Assembly: GCF_012931845.1 (NCBI RefSeq)
Contig: NZ_CP051884.1
Span: forward strand, 558,001 to 622,000
DNA from: Cellulomonas taurus
GTDB taxonomy: Bacteria > Actinomycetota > Actinomycetes > Actinomycetales > Cellulomonadaceae
Length of the DNA: 64,000 nt
Direction of reading: 5' to 3'
Shown: piece after piece, positions 1 through 9,512 of the stretch
Numbering within the stretch: the first letter of the stretch is position 1
Layout: the number at the start of each line of letters is the position of its first letter
The notes under the pieces: generated by a model
The model's database searches: none
What the model was told of the DNA's origin: nothing
What the model saw: only the letters and a program-made list of their open reading frames with translations
Position numbers and translations under genes: made by a program

Positions 1-895
1 CATCGGCGGCTCGCTGGGCGCGTGGCCGCTGCTGGTGTTCCTGGTCGGCGTGTTCATCGCGGTCATCCTGATGACCCGCAAGGTGAAGGGTGCCATCCTG
101 ATCGCGATCGTGGCGTCCACCGTGCTGGCGGTCGTCGTCGAGGCGATCACCCACGTCGGCGTGCGGACCGCGGACAACGGTGGTGGCTGGGCGCTGAACG
201 TGCCCGCGCTGCCGGACGGCGTGGTCGCCGCGCCCGACTTCTCCCTGCTGGGTCAGTTCTCCCTGTTCGGCTCGATCGGCAAGATCGGCGTCGTCGCCGT
301 CATCCTGCTGGTGTTCTCGCTGATGGTCGCCGACTTCTTCGACACCATGGGCACGATGGTCGCCGTCGGCGGTGAGGCCGGTCTGCTGGACAAGGGCGGC
401 AACCCGCCGCGCACCAAGCAGATCCTGATCGTCGACTCGGTGGCGGCCATCGCCGGTGGCGCCGGGTCGGTGTCCTCGAACACCTCCTACGTGGAGTCCT
501 CCGCCGGTGTCGGCGACGGGGCGCGCACCGGTCTGGCCTCGGTGGTCACCGGCATCGCCTTCCTGCTCGCGACCTTCCTGTCGCCGCTGATCGAGATGGT
601 GCCCTCCGAGGCCGCCACCCCGGCGCTGGTCGTGGTCGGCTTCCTGATGTTCCAGCAGATCACCGGCATCGACTGGAAGAACTTCGAGGTCGCGATCCCG
701 GCGTTCCTCACCGTGATCCTGATGCCCTTCGCGTACTCGATCACCGTGGGCATCGGCGCGGGCGTGGTGTCCTTCGTGGTGCTGAAGATCGCCGTCGGCA
801 AGATCCGGCTGATCCACCCGATGATGTGGGTGGCCACGGTCCTGTTCGGGATCTACTTCCTCACCGAGCCGATCAAGGGCCTGCTCGGACTCTGA
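1..895 (+). CDS. NCS2-family purine permease (AzgA/PbuG-like), 5' end outside the window
   Basis: Integral membrane permease, probably for guanine, hypoxanthine or adenine coupled to protons. The reading frame is open from base 2, so only the C-terminal 297 or so residues are seen. The polypeptide is almost entirely hydrophobic helices. It contains the signature SSNTSYVESSAGVGDG followed by ARTGLASV, typical of the AzgA/PbuG (COG2252) branch of NCS2, and the segment FFDTMGTMVAVGGEAG that precedes it in that family. It ends in a hydrophobic helix (TEPIKGLLGL). The gene stands alone before a new gene 63 bases downstream. The exact substrate cannot be told from the sequence. Confidence 0.9.
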   Translation, partial: IGGSLGAWPLLVFLVGVFIAVILMTRKVKGAILIAIVASTVLAVVVEAITHVGVRTADNGGGWALNVPALPDGVVAAPDFSLLGQFSLFGSIGKIGVVAVILLVFSLMVADFFDTMGTMVAVGGEAGLLDKGGNPPRTKQILIVDSVAAIAGGAGSVSSNTSYVESSAGVGDGARTGLASVVTGIAFLLATFLSPLIEMVPSEAATPALVVVGFLMFQQITGIDWKNFEVAIPAFLTVILMPFAYSITVGIGAGVVSFVVLKIAVGKIRLIHPMMWVATVLFGIYFLTEPIKGLLGL

Positions 896-958
896 GTACC
901 GGCTGAGTGCTGCCGCCGGGTAGGTTCGGGGGAATCCCTCCGGCAGCAGAAGGACCCC

Positions 959-2284
959 ATGCGTATCTCCGTCATCGGTTGCGGCTACCTCGGTGCCGTG
1001 CACGCGGCCAGCATGGCCACCCTCGGTCACACCGTCGTCGGTGTGGACGTGGACAGCGCGAAGATCGACCGGTTGGCCGCCGGTACCGCTCCGTTCTACG
1101 AGCCGGGTCTCCCCGAACTCCTGGACGGGCTGCGGGACAGCGACCGGCTCACCTTCACCACGGACCTGTCCCGGGTGCGGGGTGCCACGGTGCACTTCCT
1201 GTGCGTCGGCACCCCGCAGAAGGACGGCGAGTTCCGGGCCGATCTGTCCTATGTGGAGTCGTCCTTCGAGGCGTTGAAGCCCTACCTGAACCCGGGTGAC
1301 CTGGTGGTGGGCAAGTCGACGGTCCCGGTCGGGACCGCGGAGGAGCTGGCGGCGCGTCTGGCGGGCACCGGCGCGACGCTGGTGTGGAACCCCGAGTTCC
1401 TGCGCGAGGGCTTCGCGGTGCAGGACACGCTGCACCCCGACCGGCTGGTCTACGGGCTGCCGACCGACGCCGACGGCAACCCCACCCCGGAGGGAGAGCT
1501 GGCCCGCGGCGTCCTGGACCAGGTCTACGCCGCACCGCTGGCCGAGGGTGCGCCGCTGGTGATCACGGACTATCCGACCGCGCAGCTGGTGAAGGTCGCG
1601 GCGAACTCCTTCCTGGCCACCAAGATCTCGTTCATCAACGCGATGGCCGAGCTGTGCGAGGCGACCGGTGCGGACGTGACCCGGCTGGCGGATGCGATCG
1701 GGCACGACGTGCGGATCGGTCGCAAGTTCCTGAACGCCGGGCTCGGCTTCGGGGGCGGGTGCCTGCCCAAGGACATCCGGGCGTTCATGGCGCGGGCCGG
1801 TGAGCTGGGGGTGGACCAGGCGCTGTCCTTCCTCAAGGAGGTCGACGCGATCAACATGCGGCGCCGGGTGCGGATGGTCGACCTGGCCCGTGAGGTCTGC
1901 GGCGGGTCGATCGTCGGACGCCGGATCGCGGTGCTGGGGGCGGCGTTCAAGCCGAACTCGGACGACATCCGCGACTCGCCCGCACTGTCGGTGGCCGGTC
2001 AGATGCAGCTGCAGGGTGCGCACGTCACCGTGACCGACCCGCAGGCGGTCGAGAACGCCCGCACCGCCTGGCCGGGTCTGCACTACGCCACCTCGGTCGC
2101 GGAGGCGGTGCAGGACGCCGATGTGGTGCTGTTGGCCACCGAGTGGGACGAGTACCGCGAGCTGGACCCGGACTCCATCGCCGACCTGGTCGCCCAACGG
2201 CACATCCTGGACGGCCGCAATGTGCTGGAGCCGACCCGGTGGCGCGCCGCCGGCTGGACCTACCGGGCGCTCGGCCGCCCCTGA
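959..2284 (+). CDS. ugd: UDP-glucose 6-dehydrogenase
   Basis: Cytosolic enzyme oxidising UDP-glucose to UDP-glucuronate with two NAD+, feeding polysaccharide or glycolipid synthesis. The 441 residues match the family length. An N-terminal Rossmann motif GCGYLG (about residues 7-12) is followed by NPEFLREG near 143, the catalytic-loop GGGCLPKD with Cys268 as the expected nucleophile, and the C-terminal FKPNSDDIRDSPAL segment of the UDP-binding domain. The ATG at 959 aligns with the usual MRISVIGCGYLG start. A strong hairpin follows the stop. galU, which makes its substrate, lies at 37950. Confidence 0.96.
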   Translation: MRISVIGCGYLGAVHAASMATLGHTVVGVDVDSAKIDRLAAGTAPFYEPGLPELLDGLRDSDRLTFTTDLSRVRGATVHFLCVGTPQKDGEFRADLSYVESSFEALKPYLNPGDLVVGKSTVPVGTAEELAARLAGTGATLVWNPEFLREGFAVQDTLHPDRLVYGLPTDADGNPTPEGELARGVLDQVYAAPLAEGAPLVITDYPTAQLVKVAANSFLATKISFINAMAELCEATGADVTRLADAIGHDVRIGRKFLNAGLGFGGGCLPKDIRAFMARAGELGVDQALSFLKEVDAINMRRRVRMVDLAREVCGGSIVGRRIAVLGAAFKPNSDDIRDSPALSVAGQMQLQGAHVTVTDPQAVENARTAWPGLHYATSVAEAVQDADVVLLATEWDEYRELDPDSIADLVAQRHILDGRNVLEPTRWRAAGWTYRALGRP

Positions 2285-2317
2285 ACCGACCGCGTCGAAC
2301 GCGTCGAGAGTTCGTCG

Positions 2318-2352
2318 GACACCCCCGGACCGCAGGACGGTCCGGGGGTGTC
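2318..2352 (+). terminator. Intrinsic-type hairpin after ugd
   Basis: A perfect 14-bp inverted repeat (arms 2318-2331 and 2339-2352, GACACCCCCGGACC and its complement) with a 7-base loop lies 33 bases after the ugd stop. No U-run follows, as is common in high-GC actinobacteria. Confidence 0.75.
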
Positions 2353-2378
2353 TCGTATGACGAACGACCCATGTCGTG

Positions 2379-2400
2379 AGCTGAGGTAATGACCTAAGCT
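2379..2400. promoter_or_regulatory. Palindromic operator overlapping the -10 of the MarR gene
   Basis: Arms AGCTGAGGT (2379-2387) and ACCTAAGCT (2392-2400) are inverted repeats with one mismatch around a 4-base centre, ending 7 bases before the MarR ATG. The right arm contains TAAGCT (2395-2400), spaced as a -10 box for a leaderless transcript starting at the ATG. A MarR dimer bound here would block its own promoter, the usual autoregulation of the family. The inference rests on position and symmetry only. Confidence 0.6.
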
Positions 2401-2407
2401 AACGACC

Positions 2408-2854
2408 ATGCCCGAACCGACCCCCGCCCAGTGCCGTCCCGGTGCCCTGGCGGGTGAGCTGCGCGGCGCGATCGGCGTCTCCCATCGCCGGATCCGCTCC
2501 CGTCGTGGGGCCGCGGACCTGCCGGATGCCCAGTTCACCGTGCTCGCCGTGCTGCTCCGGGAGGGGCCGCTGACCCCCGGTGCCCTGGCCGACCGCGAGC
2601 ACGTGCAGCCGCCCACCATGACCCGGACCGTCAACACGCTGGTCGACCTCGGCTTCGTCACCAAGGAGCCGCACCCCACCGACGGCCGGTTGGTGATGGT
2701 CCGGCTCACCGCGGCGGGGGAGTCCGAGGTCCGGGAGACCCGTCGGCGCCGGGACGACTGGCTGGCGCAGCAACTGAAGAAACTCACCGCAGAAGAGCGG
2801 TCGACCCTGGCGGAGGCTGCCGTGCTGCTCCGCCGGATCACGGCCGCGGGATGA
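2408..2854 (+). CDS. MarR-family transcriptional regulator
   Basis: DNA-binding repressor of 148 residues with a winged helix-turn-helix. The recognition region LADREHVQPPTMTRTVNTLVDLGFV and the wing HPTDGRLVMVRLTAAG are classical MarR. It lies 7 bases before an MFS exporter on the same strand, so the pair is probably one transcript, with the regulator sensing a compound the pump expels. A palindrome overlaps the likely -10 (2379-2400). No ribosome-binding site is visible and the -10-like TAAGCT sits 7 bases from the ATG, suggesting leaderless translation. The ligand is unknown. Confidence 0.92.
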   Translation: MPEPTPAQCRPGALAGELRGAIGVSHRRIRSRRGAADLPDAQFTVLAVLLREGPLTPGALADREHVQPPTMTRTVNTLVDLGFVTKEPHPTDGRLVMVRLTAAGESEVRETRRRRDDWLAQQLKKLTAEERSTLAEAAVLLRRITAAG

Positions 2855-2861
2855 CCCGTCG

Positions 2862-4172
2862 ATGAACTCCACTTTCGCCTCGCTCAAGATCCACAACTAC
2901 CGCCTCTGGTTCGCCGGTGCGCTGGTCGCCAACGTCGGCACCTGGATGCAGCGCGTCGCCCAGGACTGGCTGGTGCTGACCGACCTCTCCGACGACTCAG
3001 GGCTCGCGGTCGGGATCACCACCGCGCTCCAGTTCGCCCCGACCCTGCTGCTGTCCGCCTGGGCCGGGCTGCTCGCCGACCGGGTCAACCGCCGCAAGCT
3101 GCTGATCGCCAGCCAGGTCGCGCAAGGACTGCTCGCCCTCGGGCTCGGGCTGCTGGTGCTGTCCGGGCACGCCCAGCTCTGGCAGGTCTACCTGTTCGCC
3201 CTCGCCCTGGGCTGCGTCGCCGCGATCGACCAGCCGGTGCGCCAGACCTTCGTCGCCGAACTGGTCCCGGCCGGGAAGCTGTCGAACGCCGTCGGGCTGA
3301 ACAGCGCCTCCTTCAACGCCGCACGGTTGATCGGCCCCGGGCTCGCCGGTCTGCTGATCGCCGCCTTCGGCTCGGGTTGGGCCTTCGTCATCAACGGCGC
3401 GACCTTCGCCGCGACGATCCTCGCGCTGACCAAGATGCGCACCGATCAGCTCTACTCGATGCCCGCCGCTCCCCGGGCGAAGGGCCAGATCCGCGAGGGC
3501 ATCCGGTACGTCCGGCACCGCTCCGACATCCTGGTGATCATGGTCGTGATCGGGGTGGTCTCCACCTTCGGCCTCAACTTCCAGATGACCAGCGCGATGA
3601 TGGCCCGCTCCGAGTTCGGCAAGGGCGCGGGGGAGTACGGCATCCTCGGCTCGATCATGGCGATCGGGTCGCTGGCCGGGGCGCTGCTCGCCGCCCGGCG
3701 GGAACGGCCGCGGGTCCGGCTGGTGATCGGTGCCGCCTTCGGCTTCGGCATCGCGACCGGGGTGCAGGCATTGATGCCGACCTACGCCTCCTATGCCGTC
3801 GCCGCGATCCCGGTCGGCCTCGCCTCGCTCACCATGCTCACCGCGGCGAACACGACGATCCAGATGTCCACCGACCCCGCGGTGCGCGGCCGGGTCATGT
3901 CGCTCTACATGATCGTGATGCTCGGGGCGACGCCGATCGGCGCGCCGATCGTGGGCTGGATCGGTGAGCACTTCGGCGCCCGCTGGTCCATCGGCATCGG
4001 TTCGATCACCGCGCTGCTGGTGGCCACCCTCGCGGCGGTGTGGGCCAAGAAGCGCTGGCAGGTGGAGCTGCACTACCGGGTGCGGGCGCGGCCGCACCTG
4101 CAGGTGATCTACCCGCGCCGGGCCGCCGACCGGGTGGCGGCGCAGGAGGTCACGGACGCTAGCGCGACCTGA
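2862..4172 (+). CDS. MFS transporter, probable drug or siderophore exporter
   Basis: Membrane protein of 436 residues with about twelve hydrophobic segments, belonging to the MFS_3/EntS-like group (start MNSTFASLKIHNYRLWFAG, then GTWMQRVAQDWLV, both typical). The loop after the second helix, LLADRVNRRKLLIASQ, corresponds to the conserved MFS motif A (GxLaDrxGRrk). The C-terminal 40 residues are basic and cytosolic. It follows a MarR gene by 7 bases, which supports a regulated efflux role. The substrate is not evident. Confidence 0.9.
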   Translation: MNSTFASLKIHNYRLWFAGALVANVGTWMQRVAQDWLVLTDLSDDSGLAVGITTALQFAPTLLLSAWAGLLADRVNRRKLLIASQVAQGLLALGLGLLVLSGHAQLWQVYLFALALGCVAAIDQPVRQTFVAELVPAGKLSNAVGLNSASFNAARLIGPGLAGLLIAAFGSGWAFVINGATFAATILALTKMRTDQLYSMPAAPRAKGQIREGIRYVRHRSDILVIMVVIGVVSTFGLNFQMTSAMMARSEFGKGAGEYGILGSIMAIGSLAGALLAARRERPRVRLVIGAAFGFGIATGVQALMPTYASYAVAAIPVGLASLTMLTAANTTIQMSTDPAVRGRVMSLYMIVMLGATPIGAPIVGWIGEHFGARWSIGIGSITALLVATLAAVWAKKRWQVELHYRVRARPHLQVIYPRRAADRVAAQEVTDASAT

Positions 4173-4228
4173 CCGGCGCTGCATCGTCCGGCCGCGGGTG
4201 AAACACGCCGGAGTCCGCGCCAGCCAGC

Positions 4229-4244
4229 TGTCCGAAATGTCACG
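4229..4244 (+). promoter_or_regulatory. TGTCCG-type direct-repeat element before the DUF4012 gene
   Basis: TGTCCGAAATGTCACG carries two TGTC half-sites 9 bases apart (4229 and 4238). A nearly identical element, TGTCCGATTTGTCCG, occurs at 6041-6055 before the next wall-protein gene. The shared pattern suggests common control of the two genes by an unknown factor. Confidence 0.4.
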
Positions 4245-4252
4245 ATTCATCG

Positions 4253-7015
4253 ATGACCACGCGACGACGCCTCCTGCTGATCGGATCCGTGGTCGGCGCG
4301 ATCGCCCTGCTGCTCGCCGTCTGGCTCGGCATCCGGGTCGCCCAGGCCGCCGGAGCGTTGCGGGAGCTGTCGGAGAACGCGGCACCGGTGCTGTACGGCC
4401 TGCCGCACGGTGACACCACCGCGTTGCGGGACCGGCTCCCGGCGATCCGCGAGTCGGCGGCCCACGCCCGCTCGGCCACGGCGGACCCGATCGTGCGCGC
4501 GGCATCGCGGCTGCCCTGGATCGGTGACGACCTCCGGGCGGTGACGGCGGTGTCCCGGGCTGCCGACGGTCTGGCGGGCGAACCGGCCCAGGCGGTGCTC
4601 GACCTCACCGGGGCATCGCCGACCTCGGCGGGCGGGTCCGACCTCGATCTCTCGGCGGTGCTCGCAGCGGCTCCGGCGATGGCCGATGCCGCCGACATCC
4701 TGCTCGCGCTGCGGACCGAGTTGGTCGACCTCGACCCGGACCGCCTCACCGGACCGGTGCGGGACGGAACCGCCCGGCTCGCACCCCTGCTGTCCGCCGA
4801 TCCTGACCAGCTGCGCTCCGCCGCCGCGCTCGCCGACCGCCTCCCCGCGTTGCTCGGCGCCGACGGTCCCCGCCGCTACCTGCTGCTCGCCATGAACCCC
4901 GCGGAGTTGCGCACGCAGGGCGGCATCGTCGGGTCCACCGTTGTGCTCACCGCCGACCGCGGCACCCTCACCCTGACCGAACAGCGCGGTACCACCGAGC
5001 TGCCCGAGCTGGCCGGACCGGCGCTGCCGCTCACCGATCAGGAGACGGCGCTCTACGGCGACCGGCTGGGGCGGTGGATCCAGGACGTGGTGCTGAGCCC
5101 GGACTTCCCCCGTGCCGCCCAGCTCGCCGCCGCCTACTGGGAGCAGGTCGTCGGCGGTCGGGTGGACGGGGTGCTGGCCACCGACCCGGTGGCGCTGAGC
5201 GCCGTGCTGGGGGCCGCCGGGAGTGGGATCACCGTGGACGGGCAGCAGGTGCCCCCGGATCAGCTGATCGGGTTGCTGCTGCGGGATGCCTATCTGACCT
5301 ACGGCGACCCGCGGGACGGTGACGCCTTCTACGCCCGGACGGCGGCAGCGGCCTTCGGTGCGCTGACCGAGGTGCTGCGGCAGCCCGCGTCGATGGTCCA
5401 CACCGTCACCACCCTCGCCGAGCAGGTCGAGCACGGGCGGTTCCGGCTGTGGTCGGCGGACCCTGCGGATCGACGCGCACTGGCCGGGACACCGCTGGCC
5501 GGTGACTTCCTCTCCGGCAGTGATCGGGGGGCGACGGTCGGGGTCTTCCTGGACGACATCACCGCGGGCAAGCTCGGTGCCGACCTGGACGTGTCGGTGT
5601 CCGCGACGGTCGATGGCTGCGGCGGCGCCGATCCGATGGCGCGGCTCACGGTCCGGCTGGACTACCGGCCGCCGTCGGATGTCGCCGACTACCCGGCCCA
5701 GGTGCTCGGCGACGGGGGGCCGGGGGTGCCGCCGGGCTGGATCGCCACCAACCTGTCGGTCTACTCGGCCCGGCACGGCACCGTGGGCACGATCAGCCGG
5801 GACGGCGAGACGATCGGCGGCGAGCAGGCGGGGATCGACGGGCGCACGGTGCAGACGGTGACGGCGCGGATCGCCCCCGGCGCCGCGCAGGAGTACGTGA
5901 TCGAGGTCCCGGCCCCCGGGGGTGAGCTGTCGGTGTGGACGACGCCCACCGTGACGGCGGGGGGGCGTGGCCGAGGCGCGCTGCGGCTGATTTCTCACCC
6001 GCTGCCGACCGGCGTCCCGGGGTACAGTCACTGTGACAAATGTCCGATTTGTCCGTATCACCCACACCGGCACCGCTGCCGGCGGGGAAGGGGCGTCATG
6101 TCGCAGCACCGCAGGACCGGCTCGGCCGTCACCACCCTCCTGATCGCGGGGTTGCTGCTGCTCGCCCCCGCGCTGACCCCGTCGGCGCTCGCCGCGCCCA
6201 CCGCGCCACTGTCTCCCGCAGCCCCGGCAGCACCCTCAGTGCCCTCAGCACCATCAGCGCCCTCGGCGCCCGAGGACCCGGCCGCCCCGGTCGCCGACAC
6301 CACTGCCTGTGCCCAGCCGGCCCTCGGCTACGCACCGCGCGGCGCCTGCGAGCTGCGGGTCCTGCGCGCCCAGTCCGCCTGTGTCGGCGGCGCGCCGGTG
6401 CTGGAGTACGCGGTCGAGCCGGTGGGCACACCGCGCACCACGGTCACCCTGACCTGGCAGAACCCGACCGGCCCGGATGTGGTCTTCCCCGACCTCCCGC
6501 TGTCCGGCACCGTGCTGTGGCCCGGCACCGTGGTCGAGGGTGGCACGGTGCTCGACTGGCCGGGCTGGACCCCGCGACCGGACGGCGGCTTCGACCGTGG
6601 TGACGAGTACGACTGGGTCCGCCCCGGCGTCTCGGTGCTGTTCGAGGTGAACCCGACCGCGACCCAGACGGTGTCCTACCCGTCGGAGAGCGCACGGTGC
6701 GCCAACCCCGCCACCGGCACCGGCGTCCTCGGCGGCGACGAGCCGGTGATCACCCCGGTGGGCACCGGTGCGCAGCCGTCGGTCGCCGCTCCGCCTGCCG
6801 GGGGATCGACGGTCACCGTTGCCGAGCCCTCCGCCGCCGATCGCACCGCCCTGCGATCGGCGGGTCGGTCCCAGGTGGCCGAGGCCCGGGAGCTCGCGCT
6901 CACCGGCGCCGAGGTCGCACCGGAACTGCGCACGGTGGGCGTCCTGGTCGGCGGTGGGCTGCTGGTCCTGGTCGCCGCCCGCCTGGTCGCCCGGCGCCGC
7001 GACCGCACGCGCTGA
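4253..7015 (+). CDS. DUF4012 membrane-anchored protein (as read, in frame with the next gene)
   Basis: The first 575 or so residues form a DUF4012 protein: an N-terminal transmembrane helix (residues 8-30) and a large extracytoplasmic part with the family's LLLAMNPAELRTQGGIVGS near 205-225 and a C-terminal sheet region ending in VWTTPTVTAGG. DUF4012 proteins are common in actinobacterial exopolysaccharide loci; their biochemistry is unknown. The frame then runs without a stop through about 45 atypical His/Cys-rich residues into the separate secreted protein that starts at 6098. A run of seven G (5959-5965) sits just where the family normally ends. Loss of one G would give a stop at 5988-5990 and a 578-residue protein of ordinary length. 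I therefore think the true gene is 4253-5990 and that the fusion reflects a homopolymer indel, real or from sequencing. Confidence 0.8.
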   Translation: MTTRRRLLLIGSVVGAIALLLAVWLGIRVAQAAGALRELSENAAPVLYGLPHGDTTALRDRLPAIRESAAHARSATADPIVRAASRLPWIGDDLRAVTAVSRAADGLAGEPAQAVLDLTGASPTSAGGSDLDLSAVLAAAPAMADAADILLALRTELVDLDPDRLTGPVRDGTARLAPLLSADPDQLRSAAALADRLPALLGADGPRRYLLLAMNPAELRTQGGIVGSTVVLTADRGTLTLTEQRGTTELPELAGPALPLTDQETALYGDRLGRWIQDVVLSPDFPRAAQLAAAYWEQVVGGRVDGVLATDPVALSAVLGAAGSGITVDGQQVPPDQLIGLLLRDAYLTYGDPRDGDAFYARTAAAAFGALTEVLRQPASMVHTVTTLAEQVEHGRFRLWSADPADRRALAGTPLAGDFLSGSDRGATVGVFLDDITAGKLGADLDVSVSATVDGCGGADPMARLTVRLDYRPPSDVADYPAQVLGDGGPGVPPGWIATNLSVYSARHGTVGTISRDGETIGGEQAGIDGRTVQTVTARIAPGAAQEYVIEVPAPGGELSVWTTPTVTAGGRGRGALRLISHPLPTGVPGYSHCDKCPICPYHPHRHRCRRGRGVMSQHRRTGSAVTTLLIAGLLLLAPALTPSALAAPTAPLSPAAPAAPSVPSAPSAPSAPEDPAAPVADTTACAQPALGYAPRGACELRVLRAQSACVGGAPVLEYAVEPVGTPRTTVTLTWQNPTGPDVVFPDLPLSGTVLWPGTVVEGGTVLDWPGWTPRPDGGFDRGDEYDWVRPGVSVLFEVNPTATQTVSYPSESARCANPATGTGVLGGDEPVITPVGTGAQPSVAAPPAGGSTVTVAEPSAADRTALRSAGRSQVAEARELALTGAEVAPELRTVGVLVGGGLLVLVAARLVARRRDRTR
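6035..6055 (+). promoter_or_regulatory. Inverted and direct repeats before the LAXTG protein
   Basis: In an AT-richer patch, GACAAAT (6035-6041) and ATTTGTC (6047-6053) form a perfect 7-bp inverted repeat with a 5-base centre. The same bases hold TGTCCG at 6041 and 6050, the 9-base direct repeat also seen at 4229. Just upstream, GTCAC/GTGAC (6027-6037) is a second small palindrome. The local composition is what one expects of a promoter, not of coding sequence. Confidence 0.45.
6098..7015 (+). CDS. Secreted cell-wall protein with LAXTG sortase-E anchor
   Basis: A 305-residue protein of unknown function exported and then attached to peptidoglycan. It has a signal peptide (basic MSQHRRTG, hydrophobic stretch 13-28, cleavage near SALAAP), an Ala/Pro/Ser linker (about 30-60), a folded region with several cysteines (about 70-215), and a C-terminal sorting signal: LALTG at 266-270, a hydrophobic helix and the basic tail ARRRDRTR. 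LAXTG is the motif used by class E sortases in high-GC actinobacteria. The ATG at 6098 is chosen because the signal peptide starts there, although the frame is open from the upstream DUF4012 gene. No known domain is recognised in the middle. Confidence 0.8.
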   Translation: MSQHRRTGSAVTTLLIAGLLLLAPALTPSALAAPTAPLSPAAPAAPSVPSAPSAPSAPEDPAAPVADTTACAQPALGYAPRGACELRVLRAQSACVGGAPVLEYAVEPVGTPRTTVTLTWQNPTGPDVVFPDLPLSGTVLWPGTVVEGGTVLDWPGWTPRPDGGFDRGDEYDWVRPGVSVLFEVNPTATQTVSYPSESARCANPATGTGVLGGDEPVITPVGTGAQPSVAAPPAGGSTVTVAEPSAADRTALRSAGRSQVAEARELALTGAEVAPELRTVGVLVGGGLLVLVAARLVARRRDRTR

Positions 7016-7080
7016 CCGCTCGCGCTGACCGCGAGACAGTACGGTCCCCGAGCGGCCCGAACAGCACACCGCGCTCGTCG

Positions 7081-7158
7081 ACCCCGCCACCGCGTGCCCT
7101 GACCCGCCACCGCGTGCCCTGACCCGCCACCGCGTGCCCTGACCCGTCACCGCGCGCC
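7081..7158. repeat. 20-bp tandem repeat, about 3.9 copies
   Basis: The unit GACCCGCCACCGCGTGCCCT occurs three times, the first with one extra C, followed by a partly diverged fourth copy. It lies between the convergent ends of the LAXTG protein gene and serC, where no gene is seen. Confidence 0.8.
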
Positions 7159-7199
7159 GGCCGTCCCGGCCGGACCCTGTGGCCCGACCGCTCCGGGAA

Positions 7200-9130
<1,931 letters not shown>

Positions 9131-9238
9131 CTTTCACCCGCCGGGGTGCCGCGCCGCGGTGTGGGTCGCTGACCTGCGCCGCGGCGTCGTCGTGTCCGGG
9201 GCCCTCCGGGGGCACCCCGACCGCCGGGGAAACAGACC

Positions 9239-9254
9239 GTGACCGGAACGTGAC
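9239..9254. promoter_or_regulatory. MtrA-like two-repeat site before the NlpC/P60 gene
   Basis: GTGACCGGAACGTGAC has two GTGAC repeats exactly 11 bases apart. The same arrangement occurs before both DUF348/G5 genes (53286-53301 and 54610-54625), giving the shared pattern GTRACCKRWWCGTGAY. It overlaps the -35 of the likely promoter of the riboswitch transcript. Confidence 0.55.
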
Positions 9255-9279
9255 AATCGCCGCGGGGGTCGGGTACGGT
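9250..9279 (+). promoter_or_regulatory. Likely promoter of the riboswitch-nlpC transcript
   Basis: GTGACA (9250-9255) and TACGGT (9274-9279), separated by 18 bases, fit a housekeeping-type promoter. Transcription would start near 9286, upstream of the whole riboswitch, giving a 5' leader of about 225 bases. Confidence 0.45.
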
Positions 9280-9304
9280 CGGTCCTGCTCGTCGGAACCC
9301 TCCT

Positions 9305-9496
9305 CTGTACGAGCCCCCGGATGGCCAGCCGAACCCTGCCATCATCTGGGGTCCGTCTCATTCGCCGGCAGGGGCGGGGGAACCAACTTCGGGCGCCATG
9401 GTGCGTCCTTGGGGTGAAGCCGCGAGCAGCGTCCGTCAGGGCGGTTCTCGCGGCCGGACATCTCCAGTCCGAACCCGACAGCTCACCTCGTAGGCA
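9305..9496 (+). ncRNA. c-di-AMP riboswitch (ydaO/yuaA type)
   Basis: The leader of the NlpC/P60 gene carries the conserved blocks of the ydaO motif in order: GCCGAACCCTGCC (9328-9340), GGGGGAACCAA (9375-9385), TTGGGGTGAAGCCGC (9409-9423) and CGAACCCGACAGCTCACCTCGTAGGC near the end (9470-9495). In actinobacteria this riboswitch typically precedes peptidoglycan hydrolase genes and turns expression off when c-di-AMP is high (established for the class). The ribosome-binding site AAGGAGAGG follows at once. The outer boundaries are approximate. Confidence 0.9.
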
Positions 9497-9512
9497 CAAG
9501 GAGAGGCTGTAC

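Noticed and set aside
9131..9235. Hairpin terminator after ideR
   Set aside because: Several GC-rich partial inverted repeats exist (GGGGTGCC/GGCACCCC, CGCCGCGG/CCGCGGCG) but they are long-range or imperfect and no single clear stem-loop stands out.
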